A stretch of DNA of 64,000 nt from Harmothoe impar. Its lineage: Eukaryota > Annelida > Polychaeta > Phyllodocida > Polynoidae. The notes beneath the pieces are model-generated. The model had not been told where the DNA came from, ran no database searches, and saw nothing but the letters and a program-made list of their open reading frames with translations. A program made the translations under genes and the position numbers. Below, one piece after another: positions 1 to 11,999 of the stretch. The DNA lies in the NCBI GenBank assembly GCA_947462335.1, contig OX381714.1, positions 33,628,025 to 33,692,024 on the forward strand, given 5' to 3'. The stretch's first letter is position 1. Each line of letters starts with the position of its first letter.

Positions 1-1710
1 TGTTTGTGACAAAAATCCGGAACAGACAATTAAGCAACTGTGATCAAGTGTCTGCCATACAGATTGTGGTGTATGCCACCCAGTTTATCATCCATCGCAG
101 GCAAAATCATCGGCCAATTATTTCTTCTGGAAACTTGCCCACAAATGAATTCCAGCTTTCATCACTCATTGGCTGACAGCAAGATACACAGGACTGAATA
201 TTCACCTATACTATCTACACATTCAAGCTGAAATTTAAAGCAAAGAGGAAAGGCATAAGGATGACATATCAAATGTAATGGGGACAATGCATGGAAGTAG
301 GCTACATGATTTTGTTGGGAAACCGTCAAATTAAGAAAACTCAGATAGTGTGCAATGCCAAATGCTTAGATACATACAAGCAATGGTAGAGAAGAGAAGA
401 AATGTGAAGAAGCTACATGTCGAACACAACAACAACTGTCAGCAAAGGCATAAGGATTTGATCATTTAAGAATTGGAACACTGGCCAGCAGTAGCTCATT
501 GCAATCCCTGACAATGAGTAATAACAATGCTTAACAGGCAATGCGTATATAAGTCTTTTATCCTGTGAATAGTTTGGTAGCTAAGGTAAGAGGCAAAAAT
601 GTTGGCCAGGGACAGAAGGTTGATGTGGAGAGAGGAACCCCTTGGTCTTCCAGGCGCTGTAAACCTTGATGTTATCCCTGGTGACACCAGCATCTTAGGC
701 TGCGTGGGCTCCTCACCTTCTGAGAGAGTGAACTGAAACTGCTTGTGCACCTATAGCTAACATGAGGGCAGAAGGGTTAGGGTTCTGTGAGTAGTACTTA
801 ACAAATGACCTTAGTCTTTCAGTCATTTTGAGTAAGGCATTAGTCATATGTTGTTTTGCCTCAGTCATTCTTGAATAACACTTGGTCATGCCTGACCAAT
901 GTCCCTACAGCCCATACAGACTAAGGGCCGGGCGGGGCCAGGGCTTTTAGATTTTCCCATTTGAGGATCTAATGAAATCGATCTCCACCACTCTTGAGAG
1001 TGATCCTGCAGTGCTTATACAATCCAGTGCATGAGTAGCTCCTTGGTATAACACAAGGTCCCTACTGTATAGACTGATGGAAATCCACTGTATCCCTAAT
1101 GGTGCCATCTACACATACGTAATAGGTAATACCGATGTCTTTGATATCACCCCAAACATACATACATTTCGTTTAGGACGTACTTCACTTCCCTGTAACA
1201 ACAGTGATAGTCCAGGGGCGGATATATGATTTTGAAACAGGGGGGGGGGGGCATTGTTAATTTATCCCCCCCAAAATATCTACATTATCCGGGTCCGCCC
1301 CCTCCCTAAATCCCACTGAAAGCTGTTTGGCAACTCCTCAAATACGTGGCTCTCCACCTTTAAATTATGTGGTCAACAGCAATGGCATATAGAAATGGTT
1401 AGTATCCCGTTTTCTCCTCCTAGCTTTTCTCCCTGGAAAAGTAATGGGTTATTCAAAAACCCCACTGCACGATCTCAGGCTCTGCCATGGCATTGGCATG
1501 GTGCTTGGACCTGTTATGGATATTCTCAACCGCACGCGTTTCTTCCTGATCAAAGCCTATTTCAAGCTCCATTATATTGTATAAGCTATTGCATTGGGAA
1601 GTAAATATCTAACTTTATGGCCAGATTGCTCCAATTTGTACAGATTTAATGCTAAAAGTACACCTAGAAGAATATGATGAGCGTCACTGCCGTTAATAGG
1701 CCCGTGCCCA
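1..1710. other. Intergenic DNA, no supported gene
   Basis: AT-rich sequence with only short chance reading frames. A G-run near 1,239-1,250 is the only low-complexity feature. An open frame on the minus strand at about 496-750 has no recognisable domain and no convincing splice context, so I do not call it. Confidence 0.5.
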
Positions 1711-2016
1711 CTACACTGAAAATCCATAGGTTGAAAGGGTTAGTCAGTACAGACTGACCCAGGTTGGTCATATGAGTGTTAGTCATAATGGCAAAGTTAT
1801 ATTCAAAAATTACCAAGGGGTCAGTCAGTAGTGGCTAACCTAGGTCCATCATTGGTGTGTTGTATTTGTTTACCATTAGTTGGGGCCACCTGTGATGACC
1901 ACTCAGTGGCCCCCCCTGGAACTAAAAAGACTAAGGTGGGTTGGTCAGTAGTGACCAACCTGACAACTAGTGACCGAGAGGTTGGGCGTATAGGGAGCCT
2001 AGGAATATCAGTGTAG
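1711..2016. mobile_element. MITE-like element with ctacactga ends
   Basis: The left end (ctacactgaaaat at 1,711) and right end (atcagtgtag ending at 2,016) form an imperfect terminal inverted repeat of about 19 bp. The interior has several copies of a ttagtcagtagtggctaacc-like motif in both orientations. A related fragment lies at about 11,705-11,770 (shared ggttagtca and gatattcaaaaat blocks), so it is a dispersed family. No coding capacity. The superfamily is not determined. Confidence 0.5.
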
Positions 2017-2030
2017 GAAATATATCATAC

Positions 2031-2092
2031 TGTTTTGGTGCCGACAAACACCATTTTCTCGGGGCCAAAACGTGTTTGTCGGCGCCAAAACA
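2031..2092. repeat. Short hairpin (21-bp arms)
   Basis: tgttttggtgccgacaaaca at the left pairs with tgtttgtcggcgccaaaaca at the right, with one mismatch, around a ~20-base loop. A further ggcaccaaaaca copy follows. It could be a tiny foldback element or the end of a larger repeat. Confidence 0.6.
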
Positions 2093-2164
2093 TGTTTTAT
2101 GGCACCAAAACAGGCTAATATATATCATAGAATATATAAAGCAATTCCGTTTTGTGCATAAGAA

Positions 2165-5030
2165 CTACTCTAAAGTGTCAACAAATTCCAGTTTGTACAA
2201 TAAAATCTGTTGGAAGTTTGCTCTATAACTTGTCGAGCAATCATAAGTAGTGTCCCGAGTCTGGACTGATACATCAACATATTTTAGTGTCGAAATCCTG
2301 TCGAAATCCAACTCCACGACTGACACTATAGCTATATCCTCCTTAATTGAGAAAATGCAGAGAAATGTTGCGAAAATCAGAAATAACGTTTGTCCGACCA
2401 TTATTATTCTGTGATAAACATTCTTCATGGTGTCTAAAATGAACAGCCTTTCTGAAAAGGAGCGCATTTTAGGGGACCAAATATCAGCGTTTTATACGCA
2501 AAATATCAGTGAAATGGAAGGGCGGGACCAAGATGAGATTATCTTTTATTTCGTTTCTGTCATGGCAGCCGCCATACTACTTTTCCTCTTAAATCTACAG
2601 TCGTGGGTCCAGGATTTTGAAAACGGGGGCGGGGGCGCTATTGGAAAGATTTTTCATTTATAATCTTATGGTGAAATGATCATTAAAAAACGTAATTATT
2701 CCCAAAAACGGGTGATGGGGGCACCCCCTTTTAACCTGCCACTGGACAATGCCCTATGCTTGTGTGATGTATGATTTTGTGTGACACTCATAGAACCATG
2801 GCACATCCTGCCATGGAATAGCATCACACACCATGGCAAACATGCTAGTAAATTTGACTTGTACCATAACGTCAATGATACTATTATTAAGAACTTCTCA
2901 TTAGATTGGAAAAAGAAAATAAACACATGGAACATCCATTAAATTCCTTTAAATGGAATATGAGGGATGACGCATTTCTCATTTTAAACAGTTCAGAATG
3001 TGTTATGAGAGTAACAAAGCCACCGTCACATTTCTAAATCCATACAAATTACGTCATTTATGAATCAACGCGTTATCAGTTATGGAGTATCCTATGTATA
3101 CATGCTGATGCTACCAGAAGCCCGGGCGTTCTAGCATCTCTTGATCTCTCTACTCATTTAATGTTCAACCGAGCAAGCTACCATCCACTCATTGGCCTTT
3201 CGTTTCATTGCTTAATATAGATATGAGTTTATATTTTTCTCAAAGGTATAATGTAAAATAATGAACCCAAAAATACTGTCTCTCCGATTGTAAACTAACA
3301 GTAGATTCTACTGCTCAGCTACAGTACCTACCCGGTACTAACAGTATATAGGCAATTCGAAGCCATGTTGTGGCTTCACTGTAGATCAACAGATATACGC
3401 CAGTGATACAGACGGTTGCTATATATATATATAGACATACATATTGTGCATTATATCGGTCAAGAGTCAATAATATTTATAACCATATTCCATGAAGGAT
3501 AATTTTACTATGTGACCAGCTAATGGTGGGTTTAAGATGTTTATCCTCTGTTTAAAACGTGTTTCAAAACGGGCGAAGTGATTGTCCTGTACATAGGACT
3601 ACTGTTATGTGGCAGAGTTGGAGACAATATGCAATCTGGTGAATTAGTCCCTCACTATATCACCCCCTTCTATCTGACCATCACAAGCCATTATAAAAGG
3701 TTTTCTCATCACCCAGCACTGAGAGATGACCAGGGCGTTATGATTTCCTTAGATAAATAGGGGCCCAAATGATAGGAAATAAAGCATAGGCTCACATCTT
3801 AGTAGTTTAATAAGATTTTATTGACATACAGAAGTTGTAAAATGCAAGTTATTTCTAGCTCACTGCATTACTGACACAATTTGATATAAATAATTTGATG
3901 GGCGTTACTTGTCTATGACACAAAATGTGCCCCATTTCACCATGGCTGGTCCATGGTGCTTTATCCTGTGTGCTATTGCTTTGAATGGAGAACCATAGAT
4001 TTTTAATTCTTCATCTCGCTGAACCTCCATGCTAAATGGATTGTTAACCACCATTTGGTATCATATCATCCATCATCCTCTCCCCCCCCCTCCCCCGAGT
4101 AAAGTCACCATGTTTCATGGTAAATCAAACACATATAAATTATTAGTGTAATAGTTACATGGAGGTGATGTATCAAGATGTGCCAATTAGAATTGTATGT
4201 TTGATAAAACCACCCCTTCTGCTTTTCAATGGCATTGAATGTAAACTATGTTGATTGAGATCCCAGAATAAACACTTGTCAAACTCAACGCAAGTCGACG
4301 GCATTCCTACGTTCCATTGTCATTATAATTAAGGCAATTACATTCCCAACGTCACATTCTTTATTATCAGTTTTTCATATTTTGTACCAATATTGTGTTT
4401 TTGTCGTTTGCTGTATTCACCGAGATGATTATAGGAGACATATTGTGATTAAAATCATGTCATAGGATCCAAGTAGGGGCCATATTACAGGCTCAAAGAT
4501 GTGTTTTGATATAAGGACCAGGCCTAAGAGTGTGAGTGTAGGATCATTGCATGTGGATCATTTCAATATTCTAATAAGCTTTGCATCTTCATATAAAATT
4601 ACTAGTGTTAATTACCTGTGAGCATGCCACAACAATTATATCATCACTAGTCCTTGCTCAAATTACTTAATTTTTCCAATTAAAATGATAAATTAATTGA
4701 TGAATTAGTGACAATATAGAACGACCTGCACTAACTGTTTTTTTCTTCTTAATAATTCCTGGATTATTCCTGGCTACTGACATTTAGAGCAGCTGTTTGG
4801 GAAGTATTCCACCCGACCCACGACACCTACTGCTATACACTGCCCTATAGCCCAATTATGTCTAATAATTGGCCCTAATTGTGCGACACCTGATATAAGA
4901 CAACCCAACACCTAGGCCTGCAGTCGACATAGAATCAATGCCATAAATCAAACCAACCTCCATTGTATAGCGCCATAAACTATATTCCTCACTCACCTCC
5001 GGAGATCTTGTGATTGTCTGATACAGACAT
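2165..5030 (-). CDS. Candidate two-exon small membrane protein (106 aa)
   Basis: Inferred gene model. Exon 1 coding part: 4997-5030 on the minus strand (ATG context ggcgATGt), ending in phase 1 at a consensus donor (gtgagt). Exon 2: 2165-2451, entered through a strong acceptor (ctccttttcag) whose phase fits exactly, and read to a stop at 2165. The product would be 106 aa: a short polar N-terminus (MSVSDNHKISGE), a basic stretch, one hydrophobic segment at about residues 28-45 (rich in L, F, I, A), then a ~60-residue outer part with two cysteines. This looks like a type II membrane or signal-anchor topology. The family is not recognised. The intron (about 2.5 kb) holds no other exon that I can see. 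The strong splice signals and matching phase argue for it. The lack of homology and the short length argue against. Confidence 0.4.
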
Positions 5031-5420
5031 CGCCAGCCCTGCAGTCCGCTACCAAACGTCTGCCGATTCGAGCCTCCTCACGTCCCGCGAGAGTATCCGA
5101 GATCTCGGAACAGTAGAGTATTTCCGGGGGAAGTCACATCCAACGTCTTTCCCGGCGTCTCCTTCCCGGCGTCCCCTTCCCGGCGTCCCCTATACCCCGC
5201 CCTCAGAGGTAGTCGTGGATCCCAGTGCGAGACACTCACGTGGTGGGCCCAGGAACTATAACAACCACCTTTGAGCCCTCTCCATTGAAAGAAACAAAAA
5301 AGATAATATCCTAAATGTACAATGGAGACGCCCGCGTGAGGTGAGGACGAAGTGTCGTCTGCTTGTTGGCGCGCTTTTGGTGTGTACACCCACAGGGCGG
5401 TCTTTGGGTGCAAGCTGCCC
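5031..5420 (-). promoter_or_regulatory. CpG-rich promoter-like block upstream of the 5.0-kb exon
   Basis: This is one of the few CpG-dense stretches in an AT-rich region. On the minus strand it contains a ctctcgcgggac motif resembling the TCTCGCGAGA core element, a cccggaaat ETS-like site and three tandem copies of a ~15-bp ggacgccgggaag unit (5,150-5,195). It lies directly upstream of a start codon and donor at 4,997-5,030. A 5'UTR and promoter role is inferred. Confidence 0.4.
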
Positions 5421-7135
5421 TTGTGACAGAGACAAACGCCATTTTTTTAATATAGAGCGAATTGCCTCGCGGTCACGTGGACATAACATGCATGCATGCG
5501 GTTTTGGGTAGCGTCCATTGGGGGACGCAGGGGGAGGCGGTGTATCAAGTACTGTAGGGCAGTCCAGACTCGCCAATATGAATCACCAATGTCTGAGGGT
5601 GGGGAGTTCAATAAAGCTAGGTGTGTGTGTGCTATACCCCCACACAACATCCCCCACACACCTCTGCATGGTGGTGGTATATGGTCATATCTAAAGGGGG
5701 GAGTCCCCCTGATCAATTCTAGCATCTGTTCATCAGGAAACTAGGTTTGTTTACCCATGTTCCTTTATATTGGTTGTAGGTAGGTTGACGTTACAAGGCC
5801 CTGCCGCCTGCTGTAGTGTTCCCTATGACCTCTTGTTTTTATGTCGGCCAACTTCACGGCCTCCTAGCGCAGATGATGGACGGCTAAATAACCTCATCCC
5901 ACATCCCCCTCCCCCTATCAACCCCCCCCCCCCTGCCATGCACCCCCCTCCTCCCCGATGCCTGACACACCACACCTGACATTGTTTCCAACCACAGATA
6001 TTATGACATAATAATAATTCCCAATTTGACATATTGCGTATATGGTATATATGGTATTCCACCTTGATAAAAAAAACGAGATAATTTGGTATACTTCAGT
6101 ATAGTGACTCACTGTGACTTTGTCTTTGTTATCTCGTGTATCTTGAGCTCTTGTGTTAGCTTGCTTGTGTTATCTACGCGCACCACAGGCGGGAGGAGGA
6201 GTCGGTCCTGCTCGTTTTGGTTACTGCTACTTCCTTGATTCCTGAGCCTTTTAAATAACAACCGGGACCAACTGAGTCACTCGGCATAGATCACACTGCA
6301 TGTGTACCCACCCTTGTTATCCTAGTGATATATCACATAGCTACACAGTCCCCGATATATATATATTTACGTCGTAAACAAAATTATTTCTTTGGTCAAA
6401 AAGAAAATGCTGAAATAGGAATTGAGCTATAGGGTGTAGTGCGTGCTGTGACACTATATAAAAAGAACCATGTGTGGGGGCACTTCTGAGGAAGTATAGA
6501 ATAACAAGGAAAAGAGAAAAAATTAAGCGACCCCATATTCTGGTTTTCAATTTGCCATGTATACGCCCACGGGTACATATTAAACACATTAACCCAGTGA
6601 CCAGTGAGAAGGTTCTCCGGGTGCACTCAAACATTAAGTCCACTCTGAGTGTATACACTCATATACACTCAGCTTCAAACCCCGACCACAAAACAAAGAC
6701 ACCACAATCCTTACACACCCGTCACAACCTGTCTGGGCCCTTATTGTGTATATACATGCATGACTAGTCCTCTATATAATCTATCTACACCCCACACAGG
6801 TACCCTTATATAGAGGGGGCGTTGTGGTCCAGCACAAAAATGTAGATTATACAACATTGGCCAGCTAGAGCAGGATCCGAGGGCTGGATGGCGTAACTGG
6901 AGGTGGGCTGTGGTTCTGACTCAGTGAGGTCAAAAGGTGGCAGTTCTGCTGAGTCAAGCAACGCTGGAGGTGGGCCCGGAGGTGGGCAGGGAGGGATTCA
7001 GGACTGAGGAAAAACAGGTGGGTACCTTTACTTACTAAGTGCCCTTTTTGTGCTAATGTTGGTCTGAAATAAGATGTTGCACCCATGAGAAATAAAGTAG
7101 AGAGGCCCCGTACAACCTTGGTCATTCCACCATGA
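5421..7135. other. Intergenic with C-rich and AT-repeat tracts
   Basis: No gene supported. It holds a C-rich stretch (about 5,874-5,962), short (TA)n near 6,355 and a palindromic tgagtgtatacactca motif near 6,645. A 28-bp exon-like segment with good splice signals on the minus strand (7,036-7,063) is too short to interpret. Confidence 0.4.
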
Positions 7136-7331
7136 TCCATCTAAGGATGCACTCATGCCCCGGACTCGTGCATCATACTGACCCTTTGGGAGTGTATCAG
7201 GGATAGACCCCATTGGGTCGGCGTGATGCTTGAATGAAGTACTGACGAGTTACTTGTCAGGGCTGCATTCATGCATGATGACAACAAAGGGTTTAGTGTA
7301 TTTTAAGCACTCTACGGACCTTAAAGGGTTA
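7136..7331. mobile_element. MITE, palindrome-rich family (copy 1)
   Basis: Diagnosed by comparison with copies at about 19.31, 31.74 and 34.52 kb. All have terminal inverted repeats related to ttaaccctttaaggaccgca and an interior of tgatgcttgaatgcagccct-like segments in both orientations. Here the right end is ggaccttaaagggtt and the left end is degenerate (ccatctaaggatgca). Non-coding. Confidence 0.6.
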
Positions 7332-7683
7332 GAGGATGTACATGGAGGGAACGTTAATAAATGTGCTTCATGATGGTTCTATGTGTATACGTTTGTATTG
7401 TCATGTGGTTAAATTGGTCTGTAATTCGAATTGAGGAATAATATGTTGGTGATATTCCATGAGTATATGCGTACCACCTGCTGTATTAATAAAATAAAAT
7501 GAAATGTTAGTGTCATATTCCCAACTGGTGCAATGTGCCTCCCCCTCCCATCTGCCCATCCCGCCCACCCCCGCCTATCTGATACGGGCCCGTCACATAC
7601 ATTCCCATACACACTCTCCCAGCACATCTCCAGATCCTCACCCTGGTACACAATAATGGGAGAATACGATAGAAGATCGACAC

Positions 7684-8035
7684 ATGCTATCTTTCAATGA
7701 CTTGGTGGTCCCTCCTCCCCCCAGGCCGGCATGTGTCGAGGCTTGCCATTGGCTGTTTCGTAAATTGGCGGACTTGCTGCCGCCACGCCATTGGAAGATT
7801 TCTGCTTCTTTTTTTCAAGCTCTTGTTTCATTCAAGTCCATTACTACAGCGCATAAAGTGGTGTTACTTAGCGGGGCCTGCCTGGCACGGGTGGAGAGGG
7901 AAGGTTTCTTTAGTTATGGTGAGAGGCGTCTGGCACGATGTACACTCGGAATTCACGAGTTTCCCCTTGCCTCCATTGTATCTCTATTAAACCATGCGCA
8001 GCAGTCCTGAATAAATCTCTGTGGGTAGGCTCTCT
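7684..8035 (+). repeat. Possible solo LTR or promoter-like segment
   Basis: GC-richer than its surroundings, with two inverted CCAAT boxes (gccattgg), and an AATAAA signal at about 8,010 shortly before ctctattacaca. This order resembles a solitary LTR. I cannot define both ends or a target duplication. The open frames here look non-coding. Confidence 0.2.
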
Positions 8036-8039
8036 ATTA

Positions 8040-9065
8040 CACAGTTCCTGCACTCTACAGGCAAATGAAACATCCACCTGCGTTCACACTTCTTACATGT
8101 ACCCCCAATTATATAAATTAAACGATTATTATCCCATAAATGATAACTTTGAATTATCCTTACACGATTAATATGAATAATTGATGTATAAAGACCAAGC
8201 TATTTCATTTCAATAATTGGACGAATTAATACTACAACAACAATGATAATAACATGAATCTGATCTAAAAGTAGAAAGGCATGTATTGAGTGTATCACCC
8301 TCACTCTCCTCGGCTACAATGTATCAAGCTGAGATTGTATGCTCTTTATATCAATTCAACTCAATCTAAAATCATCTCCACGTAAAGATATAAACATTTC
8401 CTTGAATTACACCAATTTCACTTGGAGAAGAAAACAGCTATATATTTCCACATTATAGAAACATATATGGAGAAAACCCCAATTCCTCGGTTTGAGAAAC
8501 GCAAGTGGATGCATCCTTTGCCTATAGAATGCAGGAACTTTTTGACAATCACGATTATATCCATATTTGCCAATACCAGTTGTAGATCTATAATGTGTGA
8601 TACTAGTAGTAGGACGAAGATAAGAATAAGTAATCCAAAAAAAGAATAGGCCAAAGAAAAATGTGTCTCAGGTTACTCGGCTCTACCTAGCAAGACAGGG
8701 GTGACAGTAGACATTTGTCATCCAATTTTGAAATATAAAGTTATTCTGAGGCTATATTAAAGTCAATTCAATGATCCAAATGTCCAGGCCGTGCTCTGCA
8801 GTTTGTGAGTCAACCTCAGGGTACTTTTGAGGCCAAATTGAAGAAGTATGTTTATCTTAATTTAAGATGAAAATCCTACCTACCTACCCTAGATTTTCTT
8901 TGTCCAAACCGTTTTATGTACATGGGTTATACTTACATACAATGTCCCTTCCATTCACCATTCTTCATTCGCAGAGCTGAGACCCCTCCCATTTTTATGT
9001 GTATACGTAGCCACGACGTAGATCCAAACCATTCTATCGTCACTATCTAATGCACGCACGGGTTA
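8040..9065. other. AT-rich intergenic DNA
   Basis: Nothing supported. There are no open frames with domains, no clear repeat arrays and no convincing splice pairs. Confidence 0.5.
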
Positions 9066-9621
9066 GCTCTCCCAAGTGAGAGGACAGACGTTCAGAGCGT
9101 TATCTTAATAAGACTTTTAAGACAGTCTGAATAGTCTTAACGTTAGTTCCTAAACAACCCGACAGATGGCGCCATCCCGCATCACAGATGGCGCCATCCT
9201 TATTTGAGAGGACAGACGTTTAGATCGTTATCTTATTTAGACTATTAAGACAGTCTTATTGGTCTTAACTTTAGTAGAGGCCGCTTATGTCATTAAAAAT
9301 AAATAATATTTTGAAAGTATTACTATTACGACTAGTATGTAATGGGGGGCTCTGCCCCCCAACCCCCGTTTCTTTTTCTTCTTTTTCTTCTATTAGAGAC
9401 ATCCTGAGTTCCTCTGAGCTGGTTGCCGGCTTGAAATGATTTATTTTTAATGATGAAAGCGGCCCTGGGTAAGACACTGAATTAAGACTTAAGATTAAGA
9501 TAACGCGTAGTGTCGGTGTCTCAAGACATGACACCCCTGCCCCAACGTAAGACACTGAATTAAGACTTTAAGATGTCTTATTAAGATAACGCTCTGAACG
9601 TCTGTCCTCTCACTTGGGAGA
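9066..9621. mobile_element. MITE with ~55-bp TIRs and TA target site
   Basis: The ends gctctcccaagtgagaggac and its reverse complement form long terminal inverted repeats (9,066-9,120 and 9,567-9,621). Both sides carry the dinucleotide TA (9,064-9,065 and 9,622-9,623), as expected for Tc1/mariner-type insertion. A second partial copy of the arm sits inside at about 9,207-9,275, and more gtaagacactgaattaagac copies lie near the right arm, so the element has duplicated its own ends. No transposase. Confidence 0.8.
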
Positions 9622-10470
9622 GCTATCCAGTTTTTGCCTATCTAATAGCAATCGCACTGTGACAAGTGGTCGTACCTACGTAATATGCGCATCACATCTC
9701 TATGCATGGAGATGATTGCACCTGAGATACTACAAGGTCTGTACAATGAGGGCAGGTCGAGATATAGACCACTACTGACAACCTTCAGTGCCCTTGACCA
9801 TTTCCTTTCACAAGAATCTCACCATACTTGAGATAACAAAGTTGTCGTTGTTGAAGATAACAGTCACGTGCTGTAAGAGATAAGGGAGAGGATAGTACCT
9901 GGGTCATGTGACACATATTATAACAACTTGTTGATAAATACAGCGAATATCACAGAGGAACCCACTCGACCATATACACATCAATGATATGATCCACCTA
10001 TTAAAACTACTTCTATTTATACAGGAGGTACACTATTAAAGAATAGGCTCCACTACGCATTTTGCCACTACGCCATTTGCTATCCTCACGGATCTGACCC
10101 AAACAGACCTAAAATAACCCAAAGTACCCAAAATGTGCTAAATTCTTAAGCTCTATCACTTGATGCAGGTTATGATTTTACATGCATTCTATGTTTTGAT
10201 TTCAAATCTGGTTCGTATTCCAATGTATGCGTGAGATCCAATGGAATATTGTTTCCAATCTGGATATCAAACCTGTGAGATATTTTCTAAAACAAGCTCT
10301 CGGTTTGTAGCTTGTTGACAATGGCTAATAAATATATTTAATCAAAGTTAATTTTAGACGAATATGATTTCTGTTCTTAGATACATTTTAGGGAAACTGA
10401 CTGTATTCAAACCATGGTGGTGGAGTGGAACAATAGACTTTGCACCTTGGCTATGTTGCATGTATATACC
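9622..10470. other. Intergenic DNA
   Basis: No gene or clear repeat seen. Confidence 0.4.
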
Positions 10471-10640
10471 GTAGTTTAAAACAGATAGACAGCGGTACTG
10501 AAAGGGTATTAGAATTAACCACAGCACACTGGTAAGGCGACTTGGGCTTCGCCCTCGTCTGGCCCCACCAGTCTGCTGTGGTTACTACTTGTAAGGGTTC
10601 TACTTACCCTTTCATAACCATTGTCTATCTATTACTTAAC
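10471..10640. mobile_element. Foldback MITE with ~75-bp arms
   Basis: Left arm from 10,471 and right arm to 10,640 pair along their length. Matched blocks are agatagacag with ctgtctatct-like sequence, tgaaagggta with taccctttca, and aaccacagca with tgctgtggtt. The centre (gacttgggcttcgccctcgtc) is itself palindromic. A transcript would form one long hairpin. Non-coding. Confidence 0.75.
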
Positions 10641-11234
10641 CTGGGGAATTATAAGACAATATTGAGATGAGATCTCTTGTGTAAGAAATGATAAACAACA
10701 AATATATTATATTAACTCTTCTTAGAATGATTCACCAAACAAACAATAAACCAGGAAGGTCGATCATGTATATGCCAACAAAATGTGCAGCTTCAACTTG
10801 AGGCTATCTGGGGTGGTGGCCTGTTTGTGTCCATCCCATGTTTCATATACACCAGTCAACACATAATTATTATTGAAGGATATGTTTGTTGATAAGTAAA
10901 TACAGAGGTCTAAGATACTTAGATTAGTATGGGAGTCTGTGGCCTACATATTGTCCAGCATATGCTATGTAATCATGTATGCTGATAAGCATGTATACAG
11001 TGCAGTAGAAAAAGTAAAAGCCTTCTTAGCCTTCATGAGCTCTACATAGAAAAAGAAGGAGTGGTATGTTTATTTGACCAGTCATTCAGTTTAAAAGCAA
11101 ATATTTCTGAATGGTCCCGTCAATAAAAAGCTCACCTCGTGTGGCAGATGTTCTGAGGTAGAGTCAAGTAAAACCCCGGGAGTAAAACACTACACTTGTT
11201 CTTTTTATGAACTTGGTGGTGAGGTTGGGTGACT

Positions 11235-11272
11235 GTTTGCACCCTCCCCCCCCCCCCCCCCACACACACATC
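11235..11272. repeat. Poly-C then (CA)n tract
   Basis: A run of about 16 cytosines followed by a short (CA)n microsatellite. Confidence 0.7.
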
Positions 11273-11280
11273 CCACTTAC

Positions 11281-11343
11281 CAGCTACAACAGCTTGAGAC
11301 AGGGTGCCGTCCCTTTGTCCTATAGCCATGATAATCTCAACGT
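11281..11343 (-). CDS. Orphan internal exon candidate
   Basis: On the minus strand a 63-bp open segment is bounded by a very good acceptor (gattttctcttatag) and a consensus donor (gtaagt). In the open phase it reads VEIIMAIGQRDGTLSQAVVA plus a split glycine. The frame enters in phase 2 and leaves in phase 1. I could not place the neighbouring exons or recognise the family. The promoter-like segment at 11.45-11.66 kb lies just upstream on the same strand. Confidence 0.3.
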
Positions 11344-11449
11344 CTATAAGAGAAAATCTATTATATTGAGGAGAGTGGGTGGGAAAATTAAAATTGAATT
11401 AAATTCATAACTACAACATAAATCCTTCATCTAAGTGCACGTTCATCTG

Positions 11450-11660
11450 AATTGACATCACGATCTGCACGATGTGCCTCTATATGCCTCCCACCCCTCC
11501 TGGCAGATATGGACTCGTCCAGATAAGACTTCCAGGAAGTGGCTTGACCCCCTGCCTCCCAGCAAGCCTCACGACCGGATGTTTCTTGTGGTTTCCCTGG
11601 CAACGCTTTAGTCAAGACGAGGGTAGTGTCTGATTGGTTAGTTTTTAACGTCCAGACTCG
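11450..11660 (-). promoter_or_regulatory. Promoter-like segment with RFX X-box-like site
   Basis: Read on the minus strand it has a CCAAT box (aaccaatcag, about 11,630), an X-box-like gttgccagggaaac (11,591-11,604, one base off the classic RFX palindrome), an ETS-like accggatgt and a second cacttcctgg. It is GC-richer than its neighbours. This is motif-level inference only. Confidence 0.3.
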
Positions 11661-11777
11661 ACACCCGGACTCGACAACATGGATGTACACTGATAATCTT
11701 TATGTTCTGGGGATTAGTCTGTAGTGGCTATCCCAGGTTAGTCATAGGGATATTGGTCAGAATGATATTCAAAAATG

Positions 11778-11910
11778 TATCCACACTCGTGCATCCATCT
11801 CCACACTCGTGCATACATATCCACGCTCATGCATTCATATCAACACTCATGCATCCATGTCCTTACTCATGCATCCATATCCATACATATCCACGACCAT
11901 GCATGAGTGA
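11778..11910. repeat. Minisatellite, ~21-24 bp unit
   Basis: About six degenerate copies of tccacactcatgcatccata. Directly left of it is a fragment of the same repeat as the 1.7-kb element. Confidence 0.75.
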
Positions 11911-11999
11911 CCACTGCCTGTGTAACTGATTTACATACGGTGTGGTGATTACAGCACCGCCGTTGTAACTTCTCCACAGCTGCTTTCAATATGAATATG

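Noticed and set aside
2427..2663. Plus-strand frame with a hydrophobic segment
   Set aside because: It overlaps the better supported minus-strand exon at 2165-2451 and has no promoter or splice evidence.
7036..7063. 28-bp minus-strand micro-exon
   Set aside because: Good acceptor and donor, but too short to test by coding content and no partner exon found.
10505..10580. tRNA-like cloverleaf
   Set aside because: The region is one extended hairpin of a foldback element. No anticodon, D or T arm layout.
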